The position numbers were made by a program, and so were the translations under genes. The notes beneath the pieces were generated by a model. That model searched no databases. It worked only from the letters and a program-made list of their open reading frames with translations, and had not been told where the DNA came from. This document shows, piece by piece, positions 34,643 through 43,270 of a DNA stretch of 64,000 nucleotides. The stretch comes from Halomonas litopenaei (lineage in GTDB: Bacteria > Pseudomonadota > Gammaproteobacteria > Pseudomonadales > Halomonadaceae), in contig NZ_JAEKJT010000004.1 in the NCBI RefSeq assembly GCF_017303055.1, forward strand, positions 310,001 through 374,000, written 5' to 3'. Each line of letters begins with the position of its first letter. Position 1 is the first letter of the stretch.

Positions 34643-36070
34643 ATGAGCGACAAGATACCCACCCACGATGTGACCGACAGCGCGGTATCCCATCACACAC
34701 CCGAAGACCCCTCGTCACACAGCATGTACGAGAGCCGCCGTCATATTTACGTACGCGAGATGAAGGGCGTCTTTCAACGGGCCCGGCGTGCTGCCAACTG
34801 GGCGCTGATGCTGGGATTTCTGCTGTTGCCTTGGGTGCCATGGGGAGACCGTCCCGCGGTCTGGTTTGACCTGCCGGGTCGCGAATTCCACATCTTTGCG
34901 GCGACCTTCTACCCTCAGGAGTTCGTGCTGCTGTCCTGGCTCTTGATCATCTGCGCCTTTGGCCTGTTCTTCATCACGGTGTTTGCCGGCCGGGTATGGT
35001 GTGGCTACACCTGCCCCCAGAGCGTCTGGACGTTTCTGTTCATCTGGGTCGAGCATCGTGTCGAGGGGCCACGCAACCGCCGCATCAAGCTGGACAAGCG
35101 CGCCCTTGATGCCGATAAGCTCCTGCGCAAGAGTGCCAAGCACGCGATCTGGCTGATCATCGCTGCCGCCACCGGCATCACCTTTGTCGGCTACTTTACG
35201 CCCATCGAGGGCCTGGTCGTCGACCTGGCCACCCTGTCAGCCAACGGCTGGTCCTACTTCTGGGTCGGCTTCTTCATTGTCTTCACCTACCTCAACGCTG
35301 GCTGGCTACGGGAGCAAGTGTGTCTGTACATGTGTCCTTATGCCCGCTTCCAGTCGGTGATGTTCGATCGCGATACGCTGATCGTCTCCTACGATTATCA
35401 TCGAGGTGAGCCCCGTGGCCCCCGCAAGCGCAGTGCCGACCCCACCGAGCAGGGACTCGGCCACTGCATTGACTGCGAACTCTGCGTCCAGGTCTGCCCT
35501 ACCGGCATCGACATTCGCGATGGCTTGCAGTATCAGTGCATCACCTGCGCCGCCTGCATTGATGCCTGCGACAGCGTCATGGACAAGATGGGCTACCCTC
35601 GGGGTCTGGTTCGCTACACCACCGAGCATGCCCTTGACGGCAACAAGACCCATTTGCTCAGGCCACGCCTGATCGGCTACCTGGTGGCGTTGCTGGTGAT
35701 GATCGGGCTGTTTATCTCGACCCTGGCCGACCGCACCCCGCTGGACGTCGACGTCGAGCGCGATCGGGCGCGGCTGTTTCAGACGCTGAGCGATGGGCGT
35801 ATCGCCAACTCGTACGCCATCACCGTGCGCAATCTCGACAATCAGGCACACCGCTATCTGATCGAAGTCACCGGCATCGAGGGCCTGCAGAGCGATACCG
35901 AGTCACTCGAGGTACCCGCCAACGCGTCCCGGCAGCTGGTGATGACGCTGAGCGTAAATCCTGCTTTGATGGAACAGCGTAGCGCCGACATCAGCGTCCG
36001 CCTGCACGCTGAAGACGATCCCTCGGTCGCGGTGGAACGCGAAAGTCGATTCATAGGAGTCACCCCCTGA
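34643..36070 (+). CDS. ccoG: Cytochrome c oxidase accessory protein CcoG
   Basis: Membrane-bound iron-sulfur protein acting as a cupric reductase in copper delivery to cbb3 oxidase. 475 aa from the start MSDKIPTHDVTD; an ATG nine codons upstream is equally possible because neither has a strong ribosome site. Several helices, the CGYTCPQSVWTF motif, and ferredoxin-type clusters: CIDCELCVQVCPTGIDIRDG and CITCAACIDACDSVMDKMG near residues 270-315. The C-terminal immunoglobulin-like domain is complete. Overlaps ccoH by one base. Confidence 0.95.
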   Translation: MSDKIPTHDVTDSAVSHHTPEDPSSHSMYESRRHIYVREMKGVFQRARRAANWALMLGFLLLPWVPWGDRPAVWFDLPGREFHIFAATFYPQEFVLLSWLLIICAFGLFFITVFAGRVWCGYTCPQSVWTFLFIWVEHRVEGPRNRRIKLDKRALDADKLLRKSAKHAIWLIIAAATGITFVGYFTPIEGLVVDLATLSANGWSYFWVGFFIVFTYLNAGWLREQVCLYMCPYARFQSVMFDRDTLIVSYDYHRGEPRGPRKRSADPTEQGLGHCIDCELCVQVCPTGIDIRDGLQYQCITCAACIDACDSVMDKMGYPRGLVRYTTEHALDGNKTHLLRPRLIGYLVALLVMIGLFISTLADRTPLDVDVERDRARLFQTLSDGRIANSYAITVRNLDNQAHRYLIEVTGIEGLQSDTESLEVPANASRQLVMTLSVNPALMEQRSADISVRLHAEDDPSVAVERESRFIGVTP

Positions 36071-36594
36071 TGTCTTCGTCCGATCCCCAGGTGCCGCCCT
36101 GGTACAAGCAGTTCTGGCCCTGGTTTCTGATTGCTTTGCTGCTGTCGTCGGTCACCTTCAGCATGGTCTACCTGGCGCTGTCGATCCGCTATTTCGATGG
36201 CTCGGTACCGGACGACTATTACAAGGAGGGGCTGGCGATCAATGTTCAGCTGGAAAAGCAGCAGCGCGCCGAAGCCCTTGGGCTGGCAGCCGATCTGCGG
36301 ATCGATGCCACCACCGGGGACGTGGTCGTCCAGCTGCTCGGCGAAGAGCGCCCCGAGCGCCTGCAGCTGGAGCTGAAGTTTCCCACCGATGGGGATCGCG
36401 ACCGCCTGCTGACCCTGAGCCATACCCGTAGTGGGCAATATGTTGGCACCCTGGAGCGCAACCTTCGCTACCGCTGGTACCTGCAGCTCCAGCCATGGAT
36501 CGAGGACGGCAGCGGCGATGATGCTGCATGGCGCTTGACCGGCGAGGCCGAATTCCCGCGAGACGGCACCATTCACCTGACGCCAGGTCTGTGA
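36070..36594 (+). CDS. ccoH: FixH/CcoH, cbb3 oxidase assembly protein
   Basis: 174 aa. One helix near the N-terminus (FLIALLLSSVTFSMVYLAL) and a periplasmic beta-rich domain ending with the pattern GRWY/R-Y-RWYLQL. It is needed for stable assembly of the oxidase, probably in complex with CcoN. The typical motif YYKEGLAINVQLEKQQRAE lies near residue 49. Overlaps both neighbours (TGATG), so the maturation genes are strictly co-translated. Confidence 0.93.
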   Translation: MSSSDPQVPPWYKQFWPWFLIALLLSSVTFSMVYLALSIRYFDGSVPDDYYKEGLAINVQLEKQQRAEALGLAADLRIDATTGDVVVQLLGEERPERLQLELKFPTDGDRDRLLTLSHTRSGQYVGTLERNLRYRWYLQLQPWIEDGSGDDAAWRLTGEAEFPRDGTIHLTPGL

Positions 36595-39047
36595 TGCCGG
36601 CTACCGATACTCCGCGGTCCTGCTACCACTGCGGCGCCACGGTGGAAGCAGGAGCCCCCTGGTCGATCACCATCGATCAGCAAGCGCACCCCCTGTGCTG
36701 TCCCGGATGCGAAGCCGTGGCTCACGCCATTGTCGACGGTGGCCTCGATAGCTACTACCGCTTTCGCACCGCCATGCCTGAGCGTCCCTCGGCCACGCCC
36801 GCGGACGCCGAACGCTACCAGGTCTTCGATGACCCCGGCCTGCAAGCCCGATTCGTGCGCCAGCGCGACGGGCATCAGGTCGCCACCCTGGCGGTGGACG
36901 GCATCACCTGCGCCGCCTGCGCCTGGTTGATCGAGCATCGCCTGAACGCTCTCGATGGTCTGGCCAGCAGCGCCGTCAATCTGTCGCAACATCGCCTGCA
37001 GGTGAGCTGGGACCCGAGCCAGCTGACGCTGTCACGCATTCTTGCCGAGATGGCGGCCATCGGTTACCCCTCGCAACCCTACGAACCCGACCAGGCTCAA
37101 CTGCGCCTCAAGCACCAGTCGCGCCAGATGGTTCGCCGCTTGATAGTGGCAGCGGTAGGCATGATGCAGGTGCTGATGTTCTCGATCCCCCACTACGTCG
37201 ACAGCGGGGACCTCAGCGCCGATTTCGACCAGCTGTTTGCCTGGCTATCACTGGCGCTGACGACGCCTGTCGTGCTGTATGCCGCTCAACCGTTCTTCCT
37301 GGGCGCCTTGCGGGACGTACGCTCGCGCATACTCGGCATGGATGTTCCCGTCTCCCTGGCCATCGGTGGCGCCTACCTGGCGAGCTGCTGGTCGGTGGTC
37401 AGCCAATCGGGAGATCGCTACTTCGATTCGGTCAGCATGTTCACCTTCTTCCTGCTGTTCGGTCGCTACCTGGAATCCCGCGCCCGCGCCCACTACGGGC
37501 GCCAGGGCAACGTTCTGGCCAGCGCCTTGCCCAGCGCTGCAGTGCGCGTCGAGGCCAATGGCGACGAACGGGTCATTCCCGCCAGCAAGCTCGAACCGGG
37601 TGATCGCGTGCGCGTCAGTCCTGGCTCACTGATTCCGGCTGACGGCGTCCTGACATCAGGCGTGGCACAGATCGACGAGTCGCTGCTGACCGGTGAGTCG
37701 CTGCCCTCACTACGACGACAGGGCGATATCGTTCACGCTGGCACGCTGTGCATCGACAGCCCGGTGGAGCTCGACGTCCTGCGTGTCGGGGACGCGACCC
37801 GCGCAGCTGGCATCCTTGACCTTACCGACCGAGCCTTTGCCCATCGCCCGCGTATCGCCAAGGTGGCAGAGCAGGTGTCTCACCGCTTTGTCCTGAATCT
37901 GCTGATCATCACCACCCTGGTCGCCATGGCCTGGTGGTGGATCGACCCCAGTCGCAGCCTGTGGGTCACTCTGTCGGTACTTGTCGTCACCTGTCCCTGC
38001 GCCTTGGCACTGGCCACGCCTACCGCCTTGACCGTCGCCCACGGGCGTCTGCGTCGCGCCGGCGTGCTGGTCGCTCGCGCCGATGCGCTGGAAACCCTGG
38101 CCCGCCTCGACCGCATCATCTTTGACAAGACCGGCACCTTGACTCGAGGTCAGCTGCGCCTGGCCGAGCACCGACGCCTCACGGCAGACTGCCTTGCAGA
38201 CATCGACCCTCGTCAGCTGGCCGCTGCGTTGGAAGTCGGCTCGGAGCACCCGGTCGCCCATGCCTTCCGGCCCTGGCGCGACGCCCGAGTCACGGCCAGC
38301 GACATTCGCAACGTCCCCGGTCAGGGCGTGGAAGGTTACGTGGCTGGGCAGTGTTGGCGCCTTGGACGCCCGGACTTTGCCCTGGCCAGCCAGCCCCCCC
38401 TCGACATACCAGGCGACGGCCTGTGGCTGCTGCTGGCATGCGAGGGGCAGGCTGTCGCCTGGTTCCAGCTACACGACCAGCCCCGCACAGACGCCGCCAT
38501 GACCCTTGCGGCTATCCGCGAAGCGGGTATCGAGATCGAGATCCTGTCCGGCGATCGCCCCGGCAACGTTCAGCCCCTGGCCGATCAGCTGGGGGTAGCG
38601 CAGTGGCACGGCAACGCCAGTCCCGAGGACAAGCTCACATTGGTCCGCAAGCGTCAGCAAGCGGGAGAGGTCGTTGCCATGGTGGGAGATGGCATCAACG
38701 ATGTGCCCGTTCTGGCCGGGGCGGATCTCGCCATTGCCGTTGCTGGCGCCAGTGACCTGACACGCACTCGCGCCGACCTGATCTTGCTCGGCGAGCCGCT
38801 GGAGCGTATCGTCCAGGCTATCCATAGCGCACGCCAGACGCGCCGCATCATTCGCCAGAACCTCGCCTGGTCAGTGCTCTACAACGTCGTCGCGCTGCCC
38901 GCCGCCGCGTTGGGCTTCGTGCCTCCGTGGCTCGCCGCCATCGGCATGTCGATCAGCTCGCTGCTGGTCATAGGCAATGCCCTTCGCCTGAGACGCGCGG
39001 CGCCGCCATCACCCTCACGTCTTGCCGTAGCGGCGCATGCTCAATGA
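36594..39047 (+). CDS. ccoI: Copper-exporting P1B-type ATPase CcoI (FixI)
   Basis: Delivers copper to the periplasm for the CuB site of cbb3 oxidase. 817 aa. N-terminal Cys-rich segment CYHCGATVEAG and CCPGCEAV, then a heavy-metal domain GITCAACAWLIEHRLN. The membrane CPC motif is in TCPCALALATPTALT, the phosphorylation site in FDKTGTLTRGQLRLAE, and the hinge in GDGINDVPVLAGADLA. The start at 36594 overlaps the ccoH stop. CopA2/FixI-type pumps are slow exporters dedicated to enzyme maturation rather than copper tolerance. Confidence 0.95.
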   Translation: MPATDTPRSCYHCGATVEAGAPWSITIDQQAHPLCCPGCEAVAHAIVDGGLDSYYRFRTAMPERPSATPADAERYQVFDDPGLQARFVRQRDGHQVATLAVDGITCAACAWLIEHRLNALDGLASSAVNLSQHRLQVSWDPSQLTLSRILAEMAAIGYPSQPYEPDQAQLRLKHQSRQMVRRLIVAAVGMMQVLMFSIPHYVDSGDLSADFDQLFAWLSLALTTPVVLYAAQPFFLGALRDVRSRILGMDVPVSLAIGGAYLASCWSVVSQSGDRYFDSVSMFTFFLLFGRYLESRARAHYGRQGNVLASALPSAAVRVEANGDERVIPASKLEPGDRVRVSPGSLIPADGVLTSGVAQIDESLLTGESLPSLRRQGDIVHAGTLCIDSPVELDVLRVGDATRAAGILDLTDRAFAHRPRIAKVAEQVSHRFVLNLLIITTLVAMAWWWIDPSRSLWVTLSVLVVTCPCALALATPTALTVAHGRLRRAGVLVARADALETLARLDRIIFDKTGTLTRGQLRLAEHRRLTADCLADIDPRQLAAALEVGSEHPVAHAFRPWRDARVTASDIRNVPGQGVEGYVAGQCWRLGRPDFALASQPPLDIPGDGLWLLLACEGQAVAWFQLHDQPRTDAAMTLAAIREAGIEIEILSGDRPGNVQPLADQLGVAQWHGNASPEDKLTLVRKRQQAGEVVAMVGDGINDVPVLAGADLAIAVAGASDLTRTRADLILLGEPLERIVQAIHSARQTRRIIRQNLAWSVLYNVVALPAAALGFVPPWLAAIGMSISSLLVIGNALRLRRAAPPSPSRLAVAAHAQ

Positions 39048-39283
39048 ACATTCTCTATCTGTTGATACCGCTGTCGCTGATCCTGTTGAGTCTGGCGGTA
39101 TGGGCGTTTTTCTGGGCGGTCCGCAACGATCAATTCGACGATCTGGAGGGTCCTGCCTATCGCATCCTGTTCGAGGACGAAGACCCGCCGACATCGAACC
39201 CATCCAGAAAGCCGGCAAAAGAGACACCGGTCGATGACACAACAGCCGACGAACATGATTCCACGCCACCCCCTGGATCCTGA
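39044..39283 (+). CDS. ccoS: cbb3 oxidase maturation protein CcoS
   Basis: 79 aa with one helix (MNILYLLIPLSLILLSLAVW) and the family motif AFFWAVRNDQFDDLEGPAYR. Loss of CcoS leaves the oxidase without its heme and copper centres in Rhodobacter. The tail after FEDEDPP is variable. The start overlaps the end of ccoI by 4 bases (ATGA). Confidence 0.93.
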   Translation: MNILYLLIPLSLILLSLAVWAFFWAVRNDQFDDLEGPAYRILFEDEDPPTSNPSRKPAKETPVDDTTADEHDSTPPPGS

Positions 39284-39292
39284 GCAGAACGC

Positions 39293-39979
39293 ATGAACCC
39301 AGTAGGTCTAGACCTGCCGCCCGCGATGGCGGCTTTTGTCTTCGGGCTGCTTGGCGGAGCACATTGCATCGGCATGTGCGGCGGTATAATGAGCGCCCTG
39401 ACCTTTGCCATTCCCCCGAGCATGCGCCACCCTGTTCGTGTAGGAATTTTACTACTTGGCTACAACTCGGGACGTCTGTTCAGCTACTGCCTGGCAGGCG
39501 CTATGGTCGCAAGCCTAGGCTCTGTGGTGGCGCTGGCACCGGGCATGCGGGACCTGCTGCAGGTGGTTGCCAGCCTGATGCTGATCACGATGGCGCTTTA
39601 CATTGCCAACCTGTGGAAAGGGCTACGCTGGCTGGAGGCATTGGGCCAGCGCCTGTGGAGGTACCTGGAGCCAGCAGGACGTCGCCTGTTGCCAGTGGTC
39701 AAGCTACCTCAGGCGGTTGCACTCGGGGCCATCTGGGGCTGGCTGCCCTGTGGCCTGGTGTATTCCATGCTGGCATGGAGCATGGCCATCGCAGACCCTG
39801 CCCGTGGAGCACTACTCATGCTCTGCTTTGGCCTGGGGACGCTACCGGCACTGGTGACAACAGGGATTGCTGCGCGTCAGCTGCAGAGTTTGCTGGCACA
39901 CCCTGCCACACGATTTATGGCAGCGGGCATGATTGTCGGTTTAGCTGTGTGGAATATCCTACAAATTGTAGGAAATTGA
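39293..39979 (+). CDS. TauE/DsbD-like membrane protein linked to cbb3 maturation
   Basis: 228 aa, six to seven helices. Contains GLLGGAHCIGMCGGIMSALT near residue 20 and GWLPCGLVYSMLAWSMAIA near 150, the paired Cys motifs of the DsbD_2/sulfite exporter-like family that is regularly found next to ccoS. Function not proven; thiol-redox or copper handling for oxidase assembly is a reasonable inference. Starts 9 nt after ccoS. The FNR-like site for the downstream regulator gene overlaps its stop codon. Confidence 0.88.
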   Translation: MNPVGLDLPPAMAAFVFGLLGGAHCIGMCGGIMSALTFAIPPSMRHPVRVGILLLGYNSGRLFSYCLAGAMVASLGSVVALAPGMRDLLQVVASLMLITMALYIANLWKGLRWLEALGQRLWRYLEPAGRRLLPVVKLPQAVALGAIWGWLPCGLVYSMLAWSMAIADPARGALLMLCFGLGTLPALVTTGIAARQLQSLLAHPATRFMAAGMIVGLAVWNILQIVGN

Positions 39980-39989
39980 CGATTATCAT
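39976..39989 (+). promoter_or_regulatory. Degenerate FNR-like box upstream of the fnr/anr gene
   Basis: TTGAC-GATT-ATCAT, 8 of 10 matches to the FNR consensus, overlapping the stop codon of the previous gene and 149 bp before the regulator start. A possible -10 element lies near 40018-40023. It could provide autoregulation; it could also be chance. Confidence 0.4.
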
Positions 39990-40137
39990 ATCGCCGCCAG
40001 ATTATTGAGGCAAAAGAGGTATATGCTCCTTTGGCCTAATATCTGTGTGTAGAATAGCGACAATAGCATGCAGCAAGGGAAAGCCAGTTTCCTACATGCT
40101 TTGCTCATCATAAACCCCAGACCCACAGGAGCTGCGA

Positions 40138-40878
40138 ATGAGTCCATCGGCCCAAGATCGACGGCGCCCCATGCTACACGAGACTCGTTGCGAGTCCTGC
40201 AGCTTGAGCTCCCTGTGCCTTCCGTTGTCGCTGGAGACCGCTGACCTCGAGCGCTTCGATTCCATTATCCGCCGTCATCCTCCGATCAAGAAGGGCACTC
40301 GCCTGGTCGAGCAGGGAGATCGCTTCACGAGCGTCTTCGCGGTTCGCTCCGGTAGCCTCAAGCAGATCACCACCGAAGGTAGTGGCGAAGCGCAGCTGAC
40401 CAACTTCTTCTTGCCCAGTGAACTGGTCGGCCTGGACGGCATCGACGACGGCAGATACCCCGGCAGCGTGGTGGCACTCGAGACCACGACCGTATGTGAG
40501 ATTCCCTTCGATCGCCTTGACGCCCTGACCCAAACGCTGCCGGAACTACGCGCGCAACTGTTCCGCACCCTCAGCAAGGAGCTGCGCGAGGATCGCCGCA
40601 TGATGCAGCTGCTGTCGCGCAAGACCGCTGACCAACGACTGGCCTGCTTCTTCCTCGGACTGTCGGACCGTTTCCGCCGCCGCGGCTACTCGCCGTTCAG
40701 CTTCCGCCTGTCCATGTCCCGGGCAGATATCGGCAACCACCTGGGACTAGCCGTCGAAACGGTCAGCCGCATTCTGGGGCGCTTTCAACAGCAGGACCTG
40801 GTGGCCGTCTCTGGACGGGAGGTCAATATCCTGGACCTCGCCTCACTGTCGAACCTGGCTGACACCGACGCCAGCTGA
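40138..40878 (+). CDS. anr: Fnr/Anr oxygen-sensing transcription regulator
   Basis: 246-aa CRP-FNR family regulator. Oxygen-labile [4Fe-4S] ligands C18, C21, C27 and C120 are all present, so it should sense O2 directly. The cNMP-binding-like fold is followed by the helix-turn-helix SRADIGNHLGLAVETVSRIL, with the E-x-x-S-R pattern that reads TTGAT half-sites. AGGAG precedes the ATG. Location at the end of the cbb3 gene block is the same as in pseudomonads (anr), and an almost perfect target site lies before ccoN. Probably activates cbb3 oxidase and other micro-aerobic genes. Confidence 0.96.
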   Translation: MSPSAQDRRRPMLHETRCESCSLSSLCLPLSLETADLERFDSIIRRHPPIKKGTRLVEQGDRFTSVFAVRSGSLKQITTEGSGEAQLTNFFLPSELVGLDGIDDGRYPGSVVALETTTVCEIPFDRLDALTQTLPELRAQLFRTLSKELREDRRMMQLLSRKTADQRLACFFLGLSDRFRRRGYSPFSFRLSMSRADIGNHLGLAVETVSRILGRFQQQDLVAVSGREVNILDLASLSNLADTDAS

Positions 40879-40986
40879 TCCGCGGCGCTGACAGGGCCTG
40901 CGGCCGACAGCGACCGATAGACGTCGTGCCACGCCACGAGCCCAGCCCCCCTAGGTAGGGCGACGATATACCGACTCCATCAACAA

Positions 40987-41016
40987 AAGAGGCCGCATCC
41001 CAGGATGCGGCCTCTT
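40987..41016. terminator. Bidirectional terminator between anr and ttcA
   Basis: A 13-14 bp stem (AAGAGGCCGCATCC and its complement) with a loop of 2-4 nt; on the minus strand it is followed by TTTTGTTG. Confidence 0.85.
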
Positions 41017-41089
41017 GCTATCTTATCGGGACGAGCGTTCAGACATTGAAGAGGGCCACTGCGTGATGTAGCCCTAGCTCGCTTCGCGC

Positions 41090-41159
41090 TTCAGCAGTGC
41101 CTTTTCAGCAAGGCATGTTCAGCAGGGGCTCTTCAGCTGGGCTTGTTCAGGCGAGCTTA
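41090..41159. repeat. 14-bp tandem repeat, 5 copies, spanning the ttcA stop codon
   Basis: Five units in exact 14-bp register, each beginning TTCAG, consensus about TTCAGCAGGGCTTG, at 41090, 41104, 41118, 41132 and 41146. The ttcA stop codon (41157-41159) lies in the last unit; the others follow it on the minus strand. Confidence 0.85.
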
Positions 41160-42080
41160 GTCGGCGTCAACGATATCAATACGCCGAGCCTGGCGATGCG
41201 CCTGCACGGCCTCCAGACCTTCAAAGTCGAACAGCTCCCGGTCCGCCAGCTGCGAGGGTGCCACGTTGGTCACGGCCTTGAACATGCTCTCCAGGCGCCC
41301 TGGGTGCTTGGCCTCCCACTCTGCCAGCATTTCCTTCACCACCTGGCGCTGCAGGTTGGGCTGCGAACCGCAGAGGTTGCAGGGAATGATCGGAAAGGCC
41401 ATGGCATCGCTGTAGGCCTGGATGTCCGCCTCGCGGCAGTACGCCAGCGGCCGGATGACAATGTTCTTGCCATCATCGGACAGCAGCTTGGGCGGCATGG
41501 CCTTGAGACTTCCCCCGAAGAACATGTTGAGGAACAGCGTCTCGAGAATATCCTCGCGGTGGTGTCCCAGGGCAATCTTGGTCGCACCGATCTCTTCCGC
41601 AAAACCGTACAGCGACCCTCGGCGCAGTCGCGAGCACAGCGCGCAGGTGGTCTTGCCCTCGGGGGTCTTTTCCTTCACCACCGAGTAGGTGTCACGCTCG
41701 AGGATGTGGTAGTCCACGCCAATGCTGTCCAGGTAGTCCGGTAGCACGTGCTCGGGAAAGCCGGGCTGCTTTTGGTCGAGGTTGACCGCCACCAGGGAGA
41801 AGTTCACCGGCGCATTGCGCTGCAGGCTGCGGAGAATCTCGAGCATGGTGTAGCTGTCCTTGCCGCCGGACAGGCATACCATGACCTTGTCGCCTTCCTG
41901 AATCATGCCGTAATCGATGATGGCGTTGCCGGTCTGACGCCGCAGACGCTTCTGCAGCTTGTTGAACTCGCGCTTGGCCTTGGCCTGGGCGCGCTCGTCG
42001 TCAGCTGCCGGGGACGCGGCATCACGACGGTCGAGGACACGGGGATCAAACAGGGAGGCGGAAGCGGGCTGAGCAGACAT
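41157..42080 (-). CDS. ttcA: tRNA 2-thiocytidine(32) synthetase TtcA
   Basis: ATP- and [4Fe-4S]-dependent enzyme that thiolates C32 of certain tRNAs. 307 aa. PP-loop SGGKDS at residues 71-76, cluster cysteines in CALC (146-149) and C234 in PCNLCGSQ, and the ATP-site segment [20 protein letters not shown]. The N-terminal 35 residues are hydrophilic and variable. Single gene, with a 3' end embedded in a 14-bp repeat and a terminator 140 bp downstream. Confidence 0.95.
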   Translation of the reverse strand: MSAQPASASLFDPRVLDRRDAASPAADDERAQAKAKREFNKLQKRLRRQTGNAIIDYGMIQEGDKVMVCLSGGKDSYTMLEILRSLQRNAPVNFSLVAVNLDQKQPGFPEHVLPDYLDSIGVDYHILERDTYSVVKEKTPEGKTTCALCSRLRRGSLYGFAEEIGATKIALGHHREDILETLFLNMFFGGSLKAMPPKLLSDDGKNIVIRPLAYCREADIQAYSDAMAFPIIPCNLCGSQPNLQRQVVKEMLAEWEAKHPGRLESMFKAVTNVAPSQLADRELFDFEGLEAVQAHRQARRIDIVDAD

Positions 42081-42220
42081 GGGCAGGGCACATCACGGCT
42101 GAAAATGAAGACCCGCTAGTCTATCACTCACGTCCGCCACAGGCGAAGAAGTCAGCAACCACTCACCCCTGCGATTACGCTGGTTCACAACCGCATGTCC
42201 TGGGCCAAGGTGCTTTTGAT

Positions 42221-42265
42221 TAGCCGCCCTGTGACAAGACGACCTGTGGCTAGACGACTTGTAGT
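42221..42265. repeat. 15-bp repeat, 3 degenerate copies, spanning a stop codon
   Basis: TAGCCGCCCTGTGAC, AAGACGACCTGTGGC, TAGACGACTTGTAGT in exact 15-bp register. The stop codon of the 79-aa gene (42250-42252) falls at the junction of the second and third units. Confidence 0.6.
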
Positions 42266-42489
42266 GCCAGCAGATAGCGCGCCACCACACCAAGCAACAG
42301 CAGCAAGATGCCGAAGCGTTGCCAGGCGTGCTCACTCACCGTCAGCGTCAGACGCTTCTCCCAGAACTTGACCATCCCCCACAGGTCACGGGTGCGGCGA
42401 TAGTACTGGCAGTAAGCCACCATCACAGCCAACAGGCCAAGCGATAGCAACGTCGGCTCAAGCAACATCATCAGACCATGAAGGCTCAT
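42250..42489 (-). CDS. Small membrane protein, unknown function
   Basis: 79 aa, not recognised. Two hydrophobic segments: LLEPTLLSLGLLAVMVAY near residues 9-26 and FGILLLLLGVVARYLLALQV near 59-78, joined by a basic loop (CQYYRRTRDLWGMVKFWEKR). GGGGAG lies 8 nt before the ATG, and composition and codon use agree with a real gene. Probably an inner-membrane protein; no partner is suggested by neighbours. The 3' end lies in a degenerate 15-bp repeat. Confidence 0.65.
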   Translation of the reverse strand: MSLHGLMMLLEPTLLSLGLLAVMVAYCQYYRRTRDLWGMVKFWEKRLTLTVSEHAWQRFGILLLLLGVVARYLLALQVV

Positions 42490-42577
42490 GCAAAGATCTC
42501 CCCATTACGGTGACTGTTACGGCACCTGACACGCCGCTCGTCCCAGGTCACGCGTGGTGACAGCGGCGTGGATGGCA

Positions 42578-43270
42578 TCATCGAGACGACTCGGCCAGCG
42601 CGTCGGCGTCCAGCCGCAAATGCATCAGTGCCGTAGTGACGGCATCACCCAATGCGGTATGCCGTCCCATGATCGGCACTCCCAGGCGCTCTGCCAATTG
42701 TTCGAAAGTCGGCTGCAGCTCAAGTTCGGGGTGGCTGCGCCGCATCCGCTTGCGGTACTGCTGCGCCACATCGATGGTGGCGTTAGGCAACGAGAAGCCA
42801 AACTCCGCCTTGAGATAGCGATCGAGCATGGCCAGGTCAAAGTCGATGCACCACCCCACCAGCGGACGGTTGCCGATGAATTCCAGCAGCGTCTCGAGGG
42901 CATCACGCACCGGCATCCCACCCTCAAGATCGACCCCACGCAGGCGGTGAATCTTGATGGAATCACCATCCAGGCTGGCCGGGGGCTCCAGCCGCAGATC
43001 AAGCGACTCGCTGGTCAACACGCGCCCATCGTGGATCCGCACTGCCGCAATCGACACCAGTTCGGCGCGACGCGTATCCAGGCCGGTGGTCTCGCAGTCG
43101 ATGGACACCAACTCATCACCGGTGTAGGGATTGAACAGCCAGGCAAAATCGCCATCGGCTTGACGACGGCGGTCGGCCGCACGTCTGATCGCTCGCAGCA
43201 TGGGGTACTCTCCTAAACGAAACCACTGACGCCAGGTCAGTTTTCCCTGAGGCGATGCCTCGACGCTCAT
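42578..43270 (-). CDS. DnaQ-like 3'-5' exonuclease (DEDDh)
   Basis: 230 aa. DEDDh exonuclease of the Pol III epsilon/RNase T superfamily: motif I SIDCETTGLDTR near residue 57, motif II WCIDFDLAMLDRYL near 140, and motif III GRHTALGDAVTT near 200 with the catalytic His. An additional N-terminal 45 residues precede the domain. Overlaps the DUF294 gene by ATGA; this exonuclease-DUF294-symporter order is conserved in pseudomonads and relatives. A nucleotide- or RNA-turnover function is inferred; it is not the replicative proofreading subunit, which is usually placed next to rnhA. Confidence 0.9.
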   Translation of the reverse strand: MSVEASPQGKLTWRQWFRLGEYPMLRAIRRAADRRRQADGDFAWLFNPYTGDELVSIDCETTGLDTRRAELVSIAAVRIHDGRVLTSESLDLRLEPPASLDGDSIKIHRLRGVDLEGGMPVRDALETLLEFIGNRPLVGWCIDFDLAMLDRYLKAEFGFSLPNATIDVAQQYRKRMRRSHPELELQPTFEQLAERLGVPIMGRHTALGDAVTTALMHLRLDADALAESSR

